From positions 82,440,712-82,504,711 of the forward strand of contig JAVMKO010000009.1 of NCBI GenBank assembly GCA_032164245.1: a stretch of DNA of 64,000 bases, read 5' to 3'. A program made the translations under genes and the position numbers. Shown one piece after another: positions 35,520 to 48,665 of the stretch (its first letter is position 1; each line of letters begins with the position of its first letter). The notes under the pieces were generated by a model. That model was not told the DNA's origin, made no database searches, and saw only the letters and a program-made list of their open reading frames with translations. The DNA is from Sternotherus odoratus (lineage: Eukaryota; Chordata; Testudines; Kinosternidae).

Positions 35520-35845
35520 TCCAGGGGTCCCCCCACCCCGGCTATTGGATCATGTCCCCCTGACACACACACACAGGGGTACCCACAGGGTTCACCCCAT
35601 CCCAGGGAATGGCCCTACACCCACAAAGAGGGTCACCCTGCTCCTCTCTGGGTGATGCCCCCCCCCACAGGGGTCATCTCATTCCCACCCTGGATAATGG
35701 CCCCCACTCCCAGGGGCACCCCACTCCCACCCCTGGTAATGCCCCCACACACCCAGAGGGCTAGCCCCACCAGAAAATGGCCCCCCACATGAAGGATGCA
35801 CACATAGAGGGGTCACCCCACCCTGACACTGGGTAGTGGCTCCAC
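35520..35845. repeat. Degenerate C-rich tandem repeat upstream of HPRT1
   Basis: Loose units of about 50 bp built around GGGGTCACCCC and TGGTAATGGCCCCC-like words. Low-complexity sequence with short open frames that do not look coding. Confidence 0.6.
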
Positions 35846-36051
35846 ACAGCTGGGCCCACACCAGTGATCACATCCAAACACCCAGCACTCTGAGAAAGTC
35901 GTGATTTGCCCCCAGAGCCACACTCCACACCTATCCCTTCCTTTATAACAGACCTGTTCGAGAGAGCTGTGGAGTGTGGCTCTGGGGACAAACCAGAACT
36001 TTCTCAGAGTGCTGGGTGTTTGGATGTGGTCACTGGTGTGGGCCCAGCTGT
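35846..36051. repeat. Large inverted repeat (84-nt arms) upstream of HPRT1
   Basis: Arms 35846-35929 and 35968-36051 are of equal length and about 95 percent complementary, with a 38-nt spacer. The outer ends are ACAGCTGGGCCCACACCAG and its inverse, and the inner ends CCACACTCCACA and TGTGGAGTGTGG. No target duplication is evident, so it may be a foldback element or a local inversion-duplication. It starts about 460 bp upstream of the HPRT1 start codon. Confidence 0.85.
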
Positions 36052-36204
36052 ACTCAGACCAAACCAAAAAGAGCATCTCCTCTTAACACTTCTAGCTGCA
36101 TGTGTTTCACATGCAAAGTGTCTGCATCAGATCAGTGTTTGAAGCATGTGTACTATGGCAAAAATTTCTATCGCCCACATCAACCGCTTGGAGGTGGAAG
36201 AGGG

Positions 36205-36666
36205 AAGCACTCTTTACTACAATACCATACCATGCAACCCTTGCTTCTGTGCTGCTGTCTTTAGAGCTGGGTAGCTGGAGAGTGGCAGCTGCTGACTGAG
36301 GGTCCAGCTCTGCAGGCAGCAGTGTAGAAGTAAGGGTGGCAGTACCATCCCATGCCATCCTTGCTTCTGCCCTGCTGCTGTCAGCGGCTCTGCCTTCAGA
36401 GATGGGCTCCTTGCCAGCAGTCATTGCTCGCCAGCTGCCGAGCTCTGAAGATAGCGCTGTCACCAGCAAGCAGTGTGAAAGTAAAGGTAGCAGTACCAAA
36501 ACCTCCCCCAACAATAATTTTGCGAACCCCCCTCCGCAACTCCTTTTTGGGTCAGGTTACCTACAATTACAGTACTGTGAAATATCAGATATTTAGCTAT
36601 TCTTAAAATCCTATGACAGTGAAATTGACTAAAATAAACCATGAATTTTGGTAGGTCCCTGAACAT
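36205..36666 (-). mobile_element. hAT-like non-autonomous element with internal tandem unit
   Basis: Read on the minus strand it starts GGGACCTACCAAAATTCATG and continues with AT-rich sequence, then GC-rich units in which GGTGGCAGTACCATCCCATG-like words (plus orientation) recur two to three times at about 120-150 bp spacing. The opening is familiar to me from a frequent turtle repeat. The far end near 36205 is approximate. Several overlapping short open frames here are not genes. Confidence 0.5.
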
Positions 36667-37230
36667 AAGGGACTGTGCCAACCTATAATGATAAATATAT
36701 GTATTAGATACTGTAAGCCTTATAGATGTTTTAGCTGATACTTGGGTATATATGTCTGAGATCATTACTTGAGGGACCACAGTAAGACAATGTTATGGTG
36801 GAATGACAGAACTATGGTGGGTTATTCCAGTGAAAAGCACACTACCTCCCCAATAATACAGGAAATGTCCATGATGGGGATGGTGGAAAGGATCCCTTGT
36901 GAATATTGCACCTAATGCTGAATAGAAGGTACAAGTCATGAGTGATGCATCAGATTTTGTTATTGTTCCTAGGATGCTGGCACCCACATGTGAGCTCCTT
37001 TCCCTTTGAATGGAACCTCATGTCATCTCTGAAATAGCCCAGAGTGAGACACCATCTACTCTGAGAGGTGCTTGTAGATTCCCTGATTCCTGTGTGAATT
37101 TCTAGTATAGTTATGTTAGAGCATGATGAGGTGTGATTTCAGACTGACATTGCTGTGCTGGCAAAGGCCACTGGTGTGTTCAGATGAGTTTCTGTCTGCA
37201 TCCTGTAAACACTTGCCCATCCCGGTATTG
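36667..37230. other. Intergenic, nothing recognised
   Basis: AT-neutral sequence between PHF6 and HPRT1 without a clear element or exon. Confidence 0.4.
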
Positions 37231-37436
37231 CCCTGGCCTCTTCTTTTGTCATTCAGTTTCGCATGCATTCTATAACACTGTGCGTTTTCTCACCTTTTGG
37301 GGGCGAAACCAGACTTTGAGTCACCTGCTCCTGCCCTGGCCTCGTCTTTTGTCATTCAGTTTTGTGTGCATTCTATAACAATATGCATTTCCTCCCCTTT
37401 TGGGGGCAAAGCCAGACTTTGAGGCACCTGCTCCCC
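37231..37436. repeat. Direct tandem duplication, 103-bp unit, two copies
   Basis: Both copies begin CCCTGGCCTC and contain TTTTGTCATTCAGTTT, GCATTCTATAACA and CCTTTTGGGGGC. The first starts at 37231 and the second at 37334. Copies differ at about one base in eight, so the duplication is not recent. Confidence 0.9.
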
Positions 37437-38496
37437 TACTTGGTGTAAACTTCGCTTGTGCCAATCAGAAGCGAACACAAACAAGTTTTGGGCCCCGTCC
37501 CCTATGACACTTTTGTGATGTCATAGTTGGTACTTATGTTTCTGCCTGCCATGTGCAGACAGAGAGAGGAAAACGAATCCCGTGTATCCGTGTATCCTGT
37601 GTACCCCACGTAACCGAGCCTGATCAACTCGAAGCCTCTCTCTCAGCTCACGTGTTTCAAGTAGAGCTTCTACGTTTACTGGTCGTGTTATGCATTGGTT
37701 TGTATTTGTAAGTATCAATTATTACTAAATGCTGCATCTTTGTTTGTAAATATTGTTAGTAGGTATTTTAGTCATTGTGTGTTTTAAGTTTCATTAAGTC
37801 TATTAGCTAATCAAAAACTGCTCCCTTACCCCTTGTAATTATCCCCAGTAAAACTTTAAATTGATTAATTTTTACTTGTGTGTGTGTGTATCTGCAGCTC
37901 ACGTCCTGACCCACACTCCCCTTGCGTCTCTTACCTATATAGTTTATTGCCACGTGCAACCTGGTAAATAACAGGCCTGCAATTTTTCCTCGCCCCTGCG
38001 AGTCCGTGGCAATCCACATGGTGTAGACACAGTTGAGTTATGTCACAACTATGCTTTTGCCAGTCTAGCTTATTTCAGGGGGGCAGAAGAAGCTATCTCA
38101 GCAAAAGCACAGTTTTTGTTGTGTCTACGCGAGAAGTGCTTTGCCAGTATCATATAACAAGACAACTACACTGGCAAAGCCTTCTAAGCGCAGACCTGGC
38201 TTTAGTTGTGCCTGTACACGCTTGCTTCTGGCAAAGTCAATAGCTTCCCTTCAGGCCGGGTAGAAGCACAGGGCATTAATGCACCTTTGGTAAGAAATAA
38301 AATGCCTTTGAAGGCTTGTTAGCACAGTGTCAGTAGCTTGCTTCTAAAGTGCACGTGTCTTAGTAAGACCTTTTAAAGTGAGGGTGGACGTCTGGTCAGT
38401 ATGACCCCCAGAGCAGTGGAGTCAATGGTTACCAGAGAAGTTGACTCTTCACGGAGGCGTGCAACTTCAGTGGATGTAGGTGGCTATATTAGTACT
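37437..38496. other. Intergenic with an unresolved repeat
   Basis: A segment near 38020-38230 with TGTAGACACAG and TTGTGTCTACGC-like ends has the look of another cut-and-paste MITE, but I could not fix termini or a target duplication. The rest is unassigned. Confidence 0.3.
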
Positions 38497-38595
38497 CTTT
38501 AGTTGGGAATTGGTCCTGCTTTAAGCAGGGGGTTGGACTAGATGACCTCCAGTCACCGAAGTCCCTTCCAACACTAATATTCTATGATTCTATGA
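38497..38595 (+). mobile_element. CR1 LINE 3' end
   Basis: The stretch GGTCCTGCTTTAAGCAGGGG, then GGACTAGATGACCTCC and CCCTTCCAACACTAATA, ends in the octamer microsatellite ATTCTATGATTCTATGA. This is the characteristic CR1 3' terminus in birds and turtles. The copy is strongly 5' truncated, as is usual for CR1. Confidence 0.85.
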
Positions 38596-39045
38596 CATAG
38601 CTCCCACCTGTGTGGGGTTGTGCTGGTTAATAAAGGGGAAACAACTACTGGTGAAGCCCATTTATCAAAATGTCAATGAATAGCCTGGGTCAACAGTGTC
38701 CCCCACTCCCTCATGTAGCCCTATGTTAATCACCTCCTGATTGACAAACATTAAGGCTATGGGAACTGTGATTGAGAAGAAGGACAGAATGGGGAGTAGC
38801 CATAGGAGAAAGGAATCTCTTTGTTAGCCCTTCACCACTTCCTGGGCTGTCAGTGCAGGGAAGCACTGAAGCAGCTTCAAGGCAGCTGCTCCCCCTTTCC
38901 CATCATATACAGGGCTTACTGCTAGGCCTAAGTAACCTGACAAAGTTAATTTTACTTTCTAGTCCTGAACACCAGCCAAGGGGAAGATTGTTTTGGCCTG
39001 GCCCCAGTCTGCTAGAAAGTGGGATGGCGTAGTGCTGGATACCTA

Positions 39046-39327
39046 GGGCTTATCTTCACTGAAGCCGGCAGGGATCGATCTTTTGGCAATCGATTTATCG
39101 CATCTTGTCAAAAGGCGATAAATCGATCGCCAGCAGCGCCACGGTCAACTCTGGAACTCCAGCTCACCAAAAGGCGCAAGCTGGAGTCGATGGGGGAGTG
39201 CGCCGCCGACTGTCACCACCATGAGGACGGCAGGTAAGTCGGCTGTAGATACACCGAATTCAGCTACGTTAACGTAGTTGAATTTGTGTATCTACAGCCA
39301 ATCTACCCCCCTAGTGAAGACCAGCCC
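39046..39327. mobile_element. Harbinger-like MITE with CTA duplication
   Basis: Ends GGGCTTATCTTCACT and, read inverted, GGGCTGGTCTTCACT are flanked by CTA on both sides (39043-39045 and 39328-39330). The interior has a palindrome around CGATTTATCG/CGATAAATCG. It is 282 bp with no coding capacity. Confidence 0.7.
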
Positions 39328-39330
39328 CTA

Positions 39331-41112
39331 GACAGAGTGGCTGAAGTTCCACTGTAACTTCCCTTGTGGATGCTCTTATTCCAGAGTAGGAGTGTCCACA
39401 GGGGAAGTTATATCAGAATGACAGTCTAAGTATGCAAGTACTGTACATGTCCCCATGTAGACAAGCCCAAGGATAAAAAGCTGGGCTTTTTGAGAATGAC
39501 ATGGTAGCCAGCCCAAGTTTTCAAGAAGGGGTGGTTGGTGGGCTACAACATATTTACTTTAATTGCACTTTTCAGTTTACACTATTAGAACTAGTGTTCC
39601 AGGCTGTCTGCAGCTAATGGGAGGTGCAGGATCTCTGTGCTGAGCCTGGCCCAGAGCCCATCTGGATGGAGAACTCCAGCCCCCATGACCAACAGAATAG
39701 CTATTTGTTATGTTTGATTAAAGTCTGTCTGGAACTAGGTGCATGAACAGTATGAGGCCAGAGCAATGCCTCCACGAGAGCAGGGACAGAGCAGCAGCTG
39801 TGCCATCCTTGAAGAGGTTGTAACCTACCCTGCATCCTTGAAGAGGGGCAGGGCAGGGACATGATTCCCTCTGTCCCCAGCAGAGGGTAGCGAAACCAGT
39901 TTTGTAGAGATCGGAATAGAAGGACTTGGGCTGTGCCCATCCCTGCACAGGAACCTTGCACCCCTTTGTAGAAGCTGGGAACAATTACACCCTTAATTCC
40001 TTATATGTGAATTTGACAGATATGATTTTGGGGCCCAGGGAAGAGCTGATATGTTGCATAGGCTCAATCTGACCCCTTGCTCTAAGTGGTTGCCATGTGC
40101 CTCTTGTGTTGGCATACCACATGGAATGAGTTACTTGGCTTTTATCACTTTCCCTCACTGTATCACTGGCGTGGGGATGGGGATGAGGATGGGAAAACCA
40201 CAACATTGGTCCTCTCGGTCCCTCACCATTGCATAAGTTTTAAAATGACTTTTGCACACGTATATGCACATGTATTTCCATAGCATCCTTGCACAAGGGA
40301 ATTACTATTCACATTTTTAAGTGTTTGAAAATTCTGTTCTTGAAGTAAAGCAATAAAGATTTAAAAAATTGTAGTGTGCCAGGGTCTGAAATGAGAATGG
40401 ATTTTGGAAATGCAGCGCCAACGCCAATATGACTCAGTTGGTCTAGAAATAAGTGAGGGATTGGTTAAGAACTGTGCAATGTGATGTAAAAAAATTACAA
40501 TTTAAAAAAAATACTGAAAAAAAATATCATGCACCCAAGATCTTTCATTGTACTGTATTCCTTTTATTGGTGGAACAGAGGTCAAGTATGTTCTTTCAGA
40601 GTAAATGCCAGTGCACAGCAATGATTTTCAAATTTTTATTAAATTGCTAAAAGAATCCTTCATTCCCCAGCCACACAAAAGGAGAACATGTAGTGTATCC
40701 TCAGCATGATTACCATGTCTGTTCATGAAAGATGATGGCTATATGGTCTTGAGTCAAATTGACTGTAACTTTTGTTGAATAACCAATTTAACCAAACTTG
40801 CTAGACTTGGACCCGCGTTCCTGTAATGTTAACAACAGCTAAATGGAAGGGGTGAGCATTTGTCATTTTATAAAAATACAGCAGAATGACGTGGGCCCCG
40901 TAGTTAACACACACCAGCCGTATGTCATGATTGGCTCTTTGCCAGAGCAGCAGCAGCTGCCCTGGCAAGCTTGCCTTGTGCTTTGACTGTGCTGGCGAGT
41001 GGGCGTTAGCCTCATTTTTCTCTCTAATGTCCTGGGACTGGCCTGGCTACAACCACACTGGAGAGTGGGTGGCATTCATACTGTGATTATTAAACCACAA
41101 CGGGACTTCAAA
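39331..41112. other. Intergenic, nothing recognised
   Basis: No element, tandem repeat or exon identified by eye. Short open frames on both strands carry no recognisable motif. Confidence 0.4.
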
Positions 41113-41114
41113 TA

Positions 41115-41410
41115 CAGTAGACTCAATTATCCAGGATGATAGGGAAAAAATAATTCTGGTTAATAAAATCCCAGATAATCACTATCCATAGGAAATATGG
41201 GGAGAGGGGGTTGGTTCACCAGCCACCCTGCACTGCAGGGAGGGGTTGCTGGTTCTCTGGCTGCCATGCACCCTGGTGGGAAGTTTTTTTGTGTGCTTGG
41301 GGCAACAGCAAAGGCAGAGCCAACCCTACGGGTTATGCATATATATATATATTTACATCCTGGTTAGTCCACATCCTGGTTAATCCAATCCTGGATAATC
41401 GAGAGTACTG
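41115..41410. mobile_element. pogo/Tigger-like Tc1-mariner MITE
   Basis: Ends CAGTAGACTCAATTATCCAG and, read inverted, CAGTACTCTCGATTATCCAG are flanked by TA (41113-41114 and 41411-41412). This matches the TA target and CAGT-starting termini of pogo-type elements. It is 296 bp and non-coding. Confidence 0.8.
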
Positions 41411-42089
41411 TACTACTTTTATTTTAGTCACTGATGAAGTTCTCATTAATAGCTGATGTGTCACAAAAAAAATTGTAAAATGAAACCATTGTGATTACAC
41501 ATAAAATTGTTGGCCTGGGTTTTGGAGAATTTCTTCTGAGTGCACAACAGCGTTAGTTTCCTTTTGCACTTCTGGTTGAATCATTTCTTTATTTTTCCTG
41601 CCAAACAGCAAATTTCCAGATCCCAGTCATTCCTGGTGCTGCTGGCTCAAATTTGGGAGGAAAGGACAGGCTTACAAAAGCAGAAATAAGTGCTGAACTT
41701 ACAGGGAGTTTATATGGGATAGTTACTGCTCATGGACAAGTGATACCTTGGGGAGAGGTGAAGCTGCTTTATGACAACAGAGCCGTGTGGAGATAATTGG
41801 TGTGTATATCTTCCCAGGGGCTCAAGCTCTGGATGTACTCCCTATTCATTCTCACTCTATGGAACTAAAATCGATGGGCATGGCAGAGGTATTAGAGGTA
41901 GGTTGTGTGGAGTCAGAAGCATACATTACATTTTGAAGCCTGCCCAAGGAGCACAACATTTGAATCGGTCCTGATATTAATGTTGAGATGTGAGCAATTT
42001 AACTGTCTGGAAAGCAATTATCTGTTTAAAATAGTTATTTTTGAGCTTTCCAGCAGGAATCTAGCATTTGGCAGGTGCATTGCAACTCA

Positions 42090-42254
42090 GACGCTGTCTG
42101 CACTGTGTACCTTACAATGGCACAGCTGTGCCACTGCAGGTGTGCCATTGTAAGATGCTTTGTGTCGCCGCTCTTGAGTGGGAGAGAGGTCTCCCTGCGA
42201 CAAAATAAAACCACCTCAAACAAGGACAACAAAAGTGCCAGTGTAGACATCGCC
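42090..42254. mobile_element. Harbinger-like MITE with TCA duplication
   Basis: Ends GACGCTGTCTGCACTG and, read inverted, GGCGATGTCTACACTG are flanked by TCA (42087-42089 and 42255-42257). The interior has a TACAATGGCACAGCTGTGCC-type palindrome. It is 165 bp. Confidence 0.65.
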
Positions 42255-42257
42255 TCA

Positions 42258-44920
42258 GTTAACCAGTGGGCCTGGTTGGGTTGCTAACTTTTTCATGCTT
42301 GCTATACATTAAAAGACAACAAGACAGTAGCTTTTATAACATGAAGGTAAATTTGATGGGGCTGGTTATCCTTCAGAGTTTTCACAATCCTAACTCTTGG
42401 CGGTAAGTCTGTGCAGAACCCTTGCTGATGCACTTGCTGGAGCTTCCAGCATTTAGCAGAGAGAACATCATGGAGCGTGTTAAACTCTGACAAATACAAA
42501 TGAAGAGTAAGGTGAAGATTGGTTATTTTACCCACCCAACTCATCTCACTTCACATATTCTGGTTTTTCCTCCGTGAGTGGCCCAGAGATCCATTCCAGT
42601 AGGCAAAGCAGCTGAGCAGAGATCAGTTGAGCAATGTGACAAACTGTACCAGACGTTCGCCACTTTTACAAGACTGTACAAAATTTATCAAAGTATGCCT
42701 TGTGAGGGATCACTGGAAAATGCTCAACATTGTCCTTCTAGAATATGTGTAGCAACATTTTATGTGAAGTTATAAGATTCTGCTGTGTACCATTGCTGTA
42801 ACCTGCTCCAAGTTAGAAAGGCAGATCCAATCCAGTTCTTCAGAGACAAAAGATACATTGATGCCCAAGTAGCAGCATAATCAAATGAACTGTCATGGGC
42901 TATTCCAGGTAAGGTCTTAAGGTCATCCTGTCTTTATAAAAAAAACCCACATATATGGGGGCCCTGCTATGCGACCTTGTATCTCTCCCATTACACATCT
43001 TCTGGCAGATGATAGTGCTAGAAAGCCTGTTTTGGTAGAGAGATGAATCAGAGAACATACATCTAGTAGCTCAAAGGGCAGGCCCATTAACCTCCTCAGT
43101 ACAATAGTTCGATCCACAATATGTGGACATTCCCTGACTTGGGATATACGTGCATAAAGCCTTTCTAAAGGCTAATTATTGTAGGGCATGGAAATCTGGA
43201 ATACTCCTGAACTGGAGGATGGAAAGCTGAGATAGTTGCTAGGTGGATCATAAGGGTGCTCACAAAGTCCAGAGTTCTTTAGTGATAGACGGTACTCTGC
43301 TATGTCTGGTACCTGAGTCAGGAACAGAGATAACTAGTGGTGTGCCCAGATGATTAATTTCATCCACTTGGCAGAATAATTTAAGTCTCAAAGCTCTTTC
43401 TACAGTGGATGGAAAAGTGCAAGAAACATGGATCCAGATGAAAGAACTGACCACCTCTTTGAGATATCTCCTGTGGCTGGAGAGGCAGTTCAACAGAAGG
43501 TTGAAAAGACAGATTCATTCTTCAGGTCCAAGAATCAGAACTCTCTCCATCATATTGGAACTGGCTGAAACCTCCTGACCTTCCTGAGTTCTCTTGGTTT
43601 AATGAAATTGGAAGGTAAGAATACACTGGATCAGTGGGAACAGAAATGCAAGTTTTGTTTGCAATATATTCAGTTTTGCAAACCCGAGTGGTAATTAAAG
43701 AAATCAAATTTAAACACAATGGATGGATATTCGTGAGCTAACCTGAAGTCTGCAGGGGTAATAATTTCTATTTGGATTTAAGTGAACAGTTGCCTTAATC
43801 ATAAAAGTCCTTACTAAGCCTCTTTTTCCCATTGTGTACTCATTTAAAAAGTTGCCAAAACAGGCAACATTTATTTTCAGCAAAAACGTATGCAATCGTT
43901 GCATCTAGCAAATCACCCTCATATGCAGCTTGCCTGCAATATAGTCTAATGCTTAGGAGAGCACTGAACACTCTTGCCCTTTTACTCCAAGCAGTTATAA
44001 AACTCAACAAATCCTGGCACTTTGAAAATGAAAATAAAAACCCCTCTGACTTCTGATGTTGCTGCATCTTGCATTTCATCCTACAGCTGAAATGTGTATT
44101 TCTCCCTGCACATGGCTATTAGTTTCTGCAGTGTCACTTCATTACAATAATCAGTCCTCTAAGTATCTCATTATGAAATAATTCACTAACAAGATTCATT
44201 GCAGTTATGCATGAAAGTGACGTGCGGGAAGCGTGCAGTCATATGCTTTTATGCTTTCATAAAAAGGAGAGCTACACAAATATGAAATTCATAACTCATT
44301 TATTGAATATATATGCAATGATACCAATAAAAGAAACTAATACTGCAAACTACAACTTTGGAAATAAAGCCAATATAACAGGAACAAAATATACATAACA
44401 TAGCAGATAGGAATGAGTTTACCCTCTTTATACATTCCTTGTCTTTACATCTGACGGAAATGTATGTTAAATCTGGTCTAATCTGAGTGCTTTTCAATAA
44501 GCAACAGTCCTCCAGAATCCTTTCAGGATTGAGATGTCTCTGCTGACTACTGAATGTGCGTACATATGCATACATAGAAACTGCTTCAGCGAGTATATAT
44601 AAATCAAGAGCTGTGCTCTGTTAACCTCCATCATCACTATGGTGGAATCTGTTTACAGTGAAATGGAAGGAGAGTTACTATTTGTTGCAATATACTTTGT
44701 CCTCTGATAGTCACGTTTCACTGTGCTTTAAGGAAGGTTAATTCCACTAGAATATTGGTTCAAGTTTACTAATCTTCTTGAAGTATAGCAATTATCACAT
44801 CCGATAAGTGTGACATTTCAAGGGGGCTCTGGTCGAAGAGACGTTACCCCTTCCTAAATGGAACACCAGTAAGAAGCAATTCCCAGCTGTTGGTCTTGCC
44901 ACAGCTACAGTCCACTAGAA
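42258..44920. other. Intergenic, nothing recognised
   Basis: AT-rich sequence without an identifiable element. It could contain distal PHF6 3' UTR, whose end I cannot place. Confidence 0.35.
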
Positions 44921-45288
44921 CAGTGGTTCTCAACTAAGGGGTAGGCATACCCTTGGGGTACACAGAGGTCTTCTGGGGGTACATCAGCTCATCTAGATAT
45001 TTACCTAGTTGTACAATAGGCTATATAAAAGCACTAGGAAAATTACAAATTAAAATTTCATACAGACTTGTTTATACTGCTCTATACTTTAAGAACAATA
45101 TTTATATGCCATTTAATTTATTTTATGGTAAAAATGAGAAAGTAAGCAATTTTCCAGTAAGTGTGTTTTGTATTTTTAGGTCTGATTTTGTAAGCACATA
45201 GTTTTTAAGGGAAGTGAAACTTAGGATATGCAAGACAAATCAGACTCCTGAAAGGGATACACTAGTCTGGAAAGGTTGAGAACCACTG
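44921..45288. mobile_element. hAT MITE with diverged 8-bp duplication
   Basis: Termini CAGTGGTTCTCAACT and, read inverted, CAGTGGTTCTCAACC enclose 368 bp. Flanking octamers CACTAGAA and TACCAGAA agree at six of eight positions, fitting an older hAT insertion. It lies between PHF6 and HPRT1. Confidence 0.8.
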
Positions 45289-46099
45289 TACCAGAAGGTG
45301 ATACTTGGGGCCAAATTCAGCAAAGCTGGCACCTGGAGGTGTAATTATACCTCCCTAAACCAGAAAAGTCCTTGTATGCAAGGGAGATTCATCATTGTGG
45401 AGTGTAAGTGGTGTATTCACTGCTGCCCTCCTTAGGTGGAACTCCCACCAGGGCTCTAGGAACAGGTTCTCCTGTTGGCAAACACCTGCTGAATGAGTGA
45501 ACCTTTTAACCACAATGCCATGTCCTCTTTCCAGCCAGTGCCACCGACATTGGTGCTGGGCTGACCCTTTATAGCTTCTCTCACAAATAAGTTTGTGGTC
45601 ATTTTGTGCCACCACCTGGAACTCTTCAAAAGTGTATAAACTAGAGTCTCATGGAATTTTACCAATAGTCTTCTAGAGCCCTTCTGCCAGTACCCAACAA
45701 CTGCTCAGGTAGACAGGCCATGCCAGCACTCCCTGGGAAAAGAGCAGTAGAAGGGATCTTTTTAAAGGCAAGCCCTTTGCTGATATAATGAAACTATTTA
45801 ATATATTTTGTGGAAGAAATCTTCCATTATAGGAGGGTTCCAGAGGCTCTTGAACAGAGACACACTGCTCTTGTGAGCAAAAAATGCCCCAAAGGCCTAA
45901 AGTAACTAAAAGTTCAGTGAAATCAGTTTCATAAGACAAATTTTCTTAAATTCGAGATTGTTTTCTGATCGTGAGATGAAAGCAAAAGCTGCCTATTTTT
46001 TAAAAAAATGCGAGGAACAAAATAAACCTTATTAATTTAACTAGTTAATTTAAACAAGTCTATTTTACCTAAAAAGCACATTCGTTATTTCTAACTTCT

Positions 46100-48665
46100 G
46101 GGAAGGCAGTAAATGCTGCAGAATAATCTTTAATATATGCTTGCAAAGATTACATTGCTTTACAAAAAAGACAAAACTGTCCAAAATTTCAAGCTAAAAT
46201 GCACATAAAAAGACAGTAATGGCAGTATTGTGTCTTTAAAAAATGATGTAAATGTTGTATACCTATCATACATTTTCATGCTTATTAAAACTACAGTTAA
46301 GGACATAGGAGATGTACAGTAAATACACTGCTGAGGTACATTTCTTCTAAATATTAACACCATGACAATTACTCCCCAGCACGTGATACTACTTGGGAAC
46401 ATATAAATACAATTTTTACATTGTAAGGCACTTTTACCCAGCATTCATGACAAGATGAAGTAAATTATAACATGAATTTGAGGCTAACAAAAAATGCTTT
46501 CAGTACTGACTTTTAGTTTCCATGAGTTCTGAATTAAAGATGGTTTAGTCAGCCTCAACAGGTAGCCAGCCACTTGATCTTCTGCTACTCAAAGGTAAAG
46601 TGTTGTTATGGTTGCTAGTGGCATGTGGAGAGAGAAATGATTTTACCCATAATTAATTATTAAACTGAATATTAAATCCAGCAATTGACACAATGTGAAT
46701 TAGATCTTAGTGAAAAATACAATGATTATATTGGCAAATATACCCCATTGTACCTTTCATCCTTCCTTAACCAAAAATACAGTAGTTGCAAACAAAGTGC
46801 CTTTATTCCATGGGAAGGCCATGTTTGAGGCACACAACCTTGAACTTAATCTAGGCAGTGTCAGACATTTTGCATTTTGAAACCATTCTGCGCAGCTGAA
46901 AAATGTTCATATTTTAGAAAAAAGCAAACACCTTGGTAAACAATCTCAATCTGTCATTGCAATTCAAGTCATGCCTTTAATTTTGAAAGTTACAAATACA
47001 AAATAAGAATGATCCATGGCATGTTTAGCGCAGTAACTGAATATTTTCTGTACACAGTAATATTTCTACTAAAACTGCATTCTTCCCCAAAACAGATTGA
47101 ATTCTAACATGGTAAAATGTTAGAAATTTAATATACAACAGTTGAGTCCCTTGAGACATTAAGGAAACACATGAAGACAATGACATGTTAAATCTTTTAA
47201 AAATACAAGTAAAAAATGCTACAGAAACTGGTTACAAATGAACTGCTTCTTAATATCAACTGCAGATCAACCTTCGCTGTTTTTAGTCAAATTGTCATAG
47301 TATCTTCCTTGCTGCTTTACTTCAAATCTAAACGGTTTATTGGGTATTCAGAAAGAGTCTGAATCCTTCCTAAGTAATGAGGTGCCCTGGAAGCATTAGA
47401 CAGACTTATTAGGTTACGTTTTTGGTTTTATTTTAAATGAATCTGCTAATGTGTTTCAATAGGACCAGCATAAGAAGCTATTTATTAGCAACTAGACATG
47501 CCAGAGCTGTATGAAAAAAGTTAGGGAACTGAGCTGTTAGATTTGGTATAGTCTAAACCTGATTATTCTCTAATGGAACATTGACCTCTAGGTACATGAA
47601 GTGCTATGTCATGATTGTTGATTTGACAAGAAAAATTAATCAAATGCTAAAAGCATTAAAAATGGTAAGTAAATCATCTTGTATAGTGGTCACAAGATTC
47701 AAAATAAATACTGACTGACAAAAAAAGTTGATTCCACCTCCTTACAGCACATGGGACCTGTATATGCATTTTGGACAAATACATGAAGTGTTCCATGTCA
47801 CACAGAGCACTTGAGGTATGGATGTCAGATAAGGTGGCTAAATTCCATAGAAGTAGTAACTCTTCAAAGTCTAAAGACGATGGGTTGTAGCTTCCAAAAG
47901 TTAGAATCACACTTAGTGAGAGGTTCCTGGTACATTAGGAATATAGAGGAGGTGGACTGTTAGGGAAAGAACATACTACAGCCCTTTGACATGAGTACTG
48001 AAGCTTGCAACCAACAGCTGCTCAAGTAAATCTCCAGCAAGGAATGCTGGGCGGTAGGAACAATCACAACAGGAACAAACTGAAAGGTTCAAGCATGCTT
48101 CTGCATGCACAAAGTTCTTTTTCTATTGTGTGCTTTGCAAGCAAAAACAGAGCACGATTCCCCCCCCACACACACACACACATTTGTCCTCCATATTTTG
48201 TATATAAAGAAAATGCAAAATTCATGAGTTACCAGCTTGTTGTCACCATGGACTTGTCTGTCCACGTAGTGAATTAATTTTACTAAGACTTTCCCTTTGT
48301 GCATGAATCCACTAAACAACTTACACATTCCAAATCTTAGATTTTTATTCAGTCCAGAAATATAGAGCTTACTTCATTTCAATGTCCGCCTTAACTTTTG
48401 ACACTGTACATATTACATATCATTTATATAGTGTTTCAATTTTTTCCAGACACTGCAGACTACAAACTACATAATAGACATGTAAAACTCTGCCACTTAT
48501 TGAAGGCTCACACACATGAACGTTTCAGGCAGTTCAATGAAACTTCTAACAGAATCGGGCCATAAAAAGTTACTAACCCTTTTCTGATCTTAGAAAACAA
48601 TTAAAAAGAATTAGTAGTTATGGATGTCTTATTCATTCCCAGTTCTCTAACTCTGTCCCTTGAAC
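46100..48665 (-). other. PHF6: Probable PHF6 3' UTR exon 11, end not fixed
   Basis: AT-rich, free of recognisable transposable elements, as expected for a long conserved 3' UTR. Candidate AATAAA signals on the minus strand occur at plus 48344-48349, 47480-47485, 47335-47340 and 46802-46807, with an ATTAAA at 46129-46134. The human gene has a 3' UTR of several kilobases, so a distal site is plausible. The left border given is a guess. Confidence 0.45.

Noticed and set aside
35846..36051. The inverted repeat as a CRISPR-like or rho-independent terminator structure
   Set aside because: The window is vertebrate nuclear DNA, and the arms are far longer than such structures. No spacer-repeat periodicity is present anywhere in the window.
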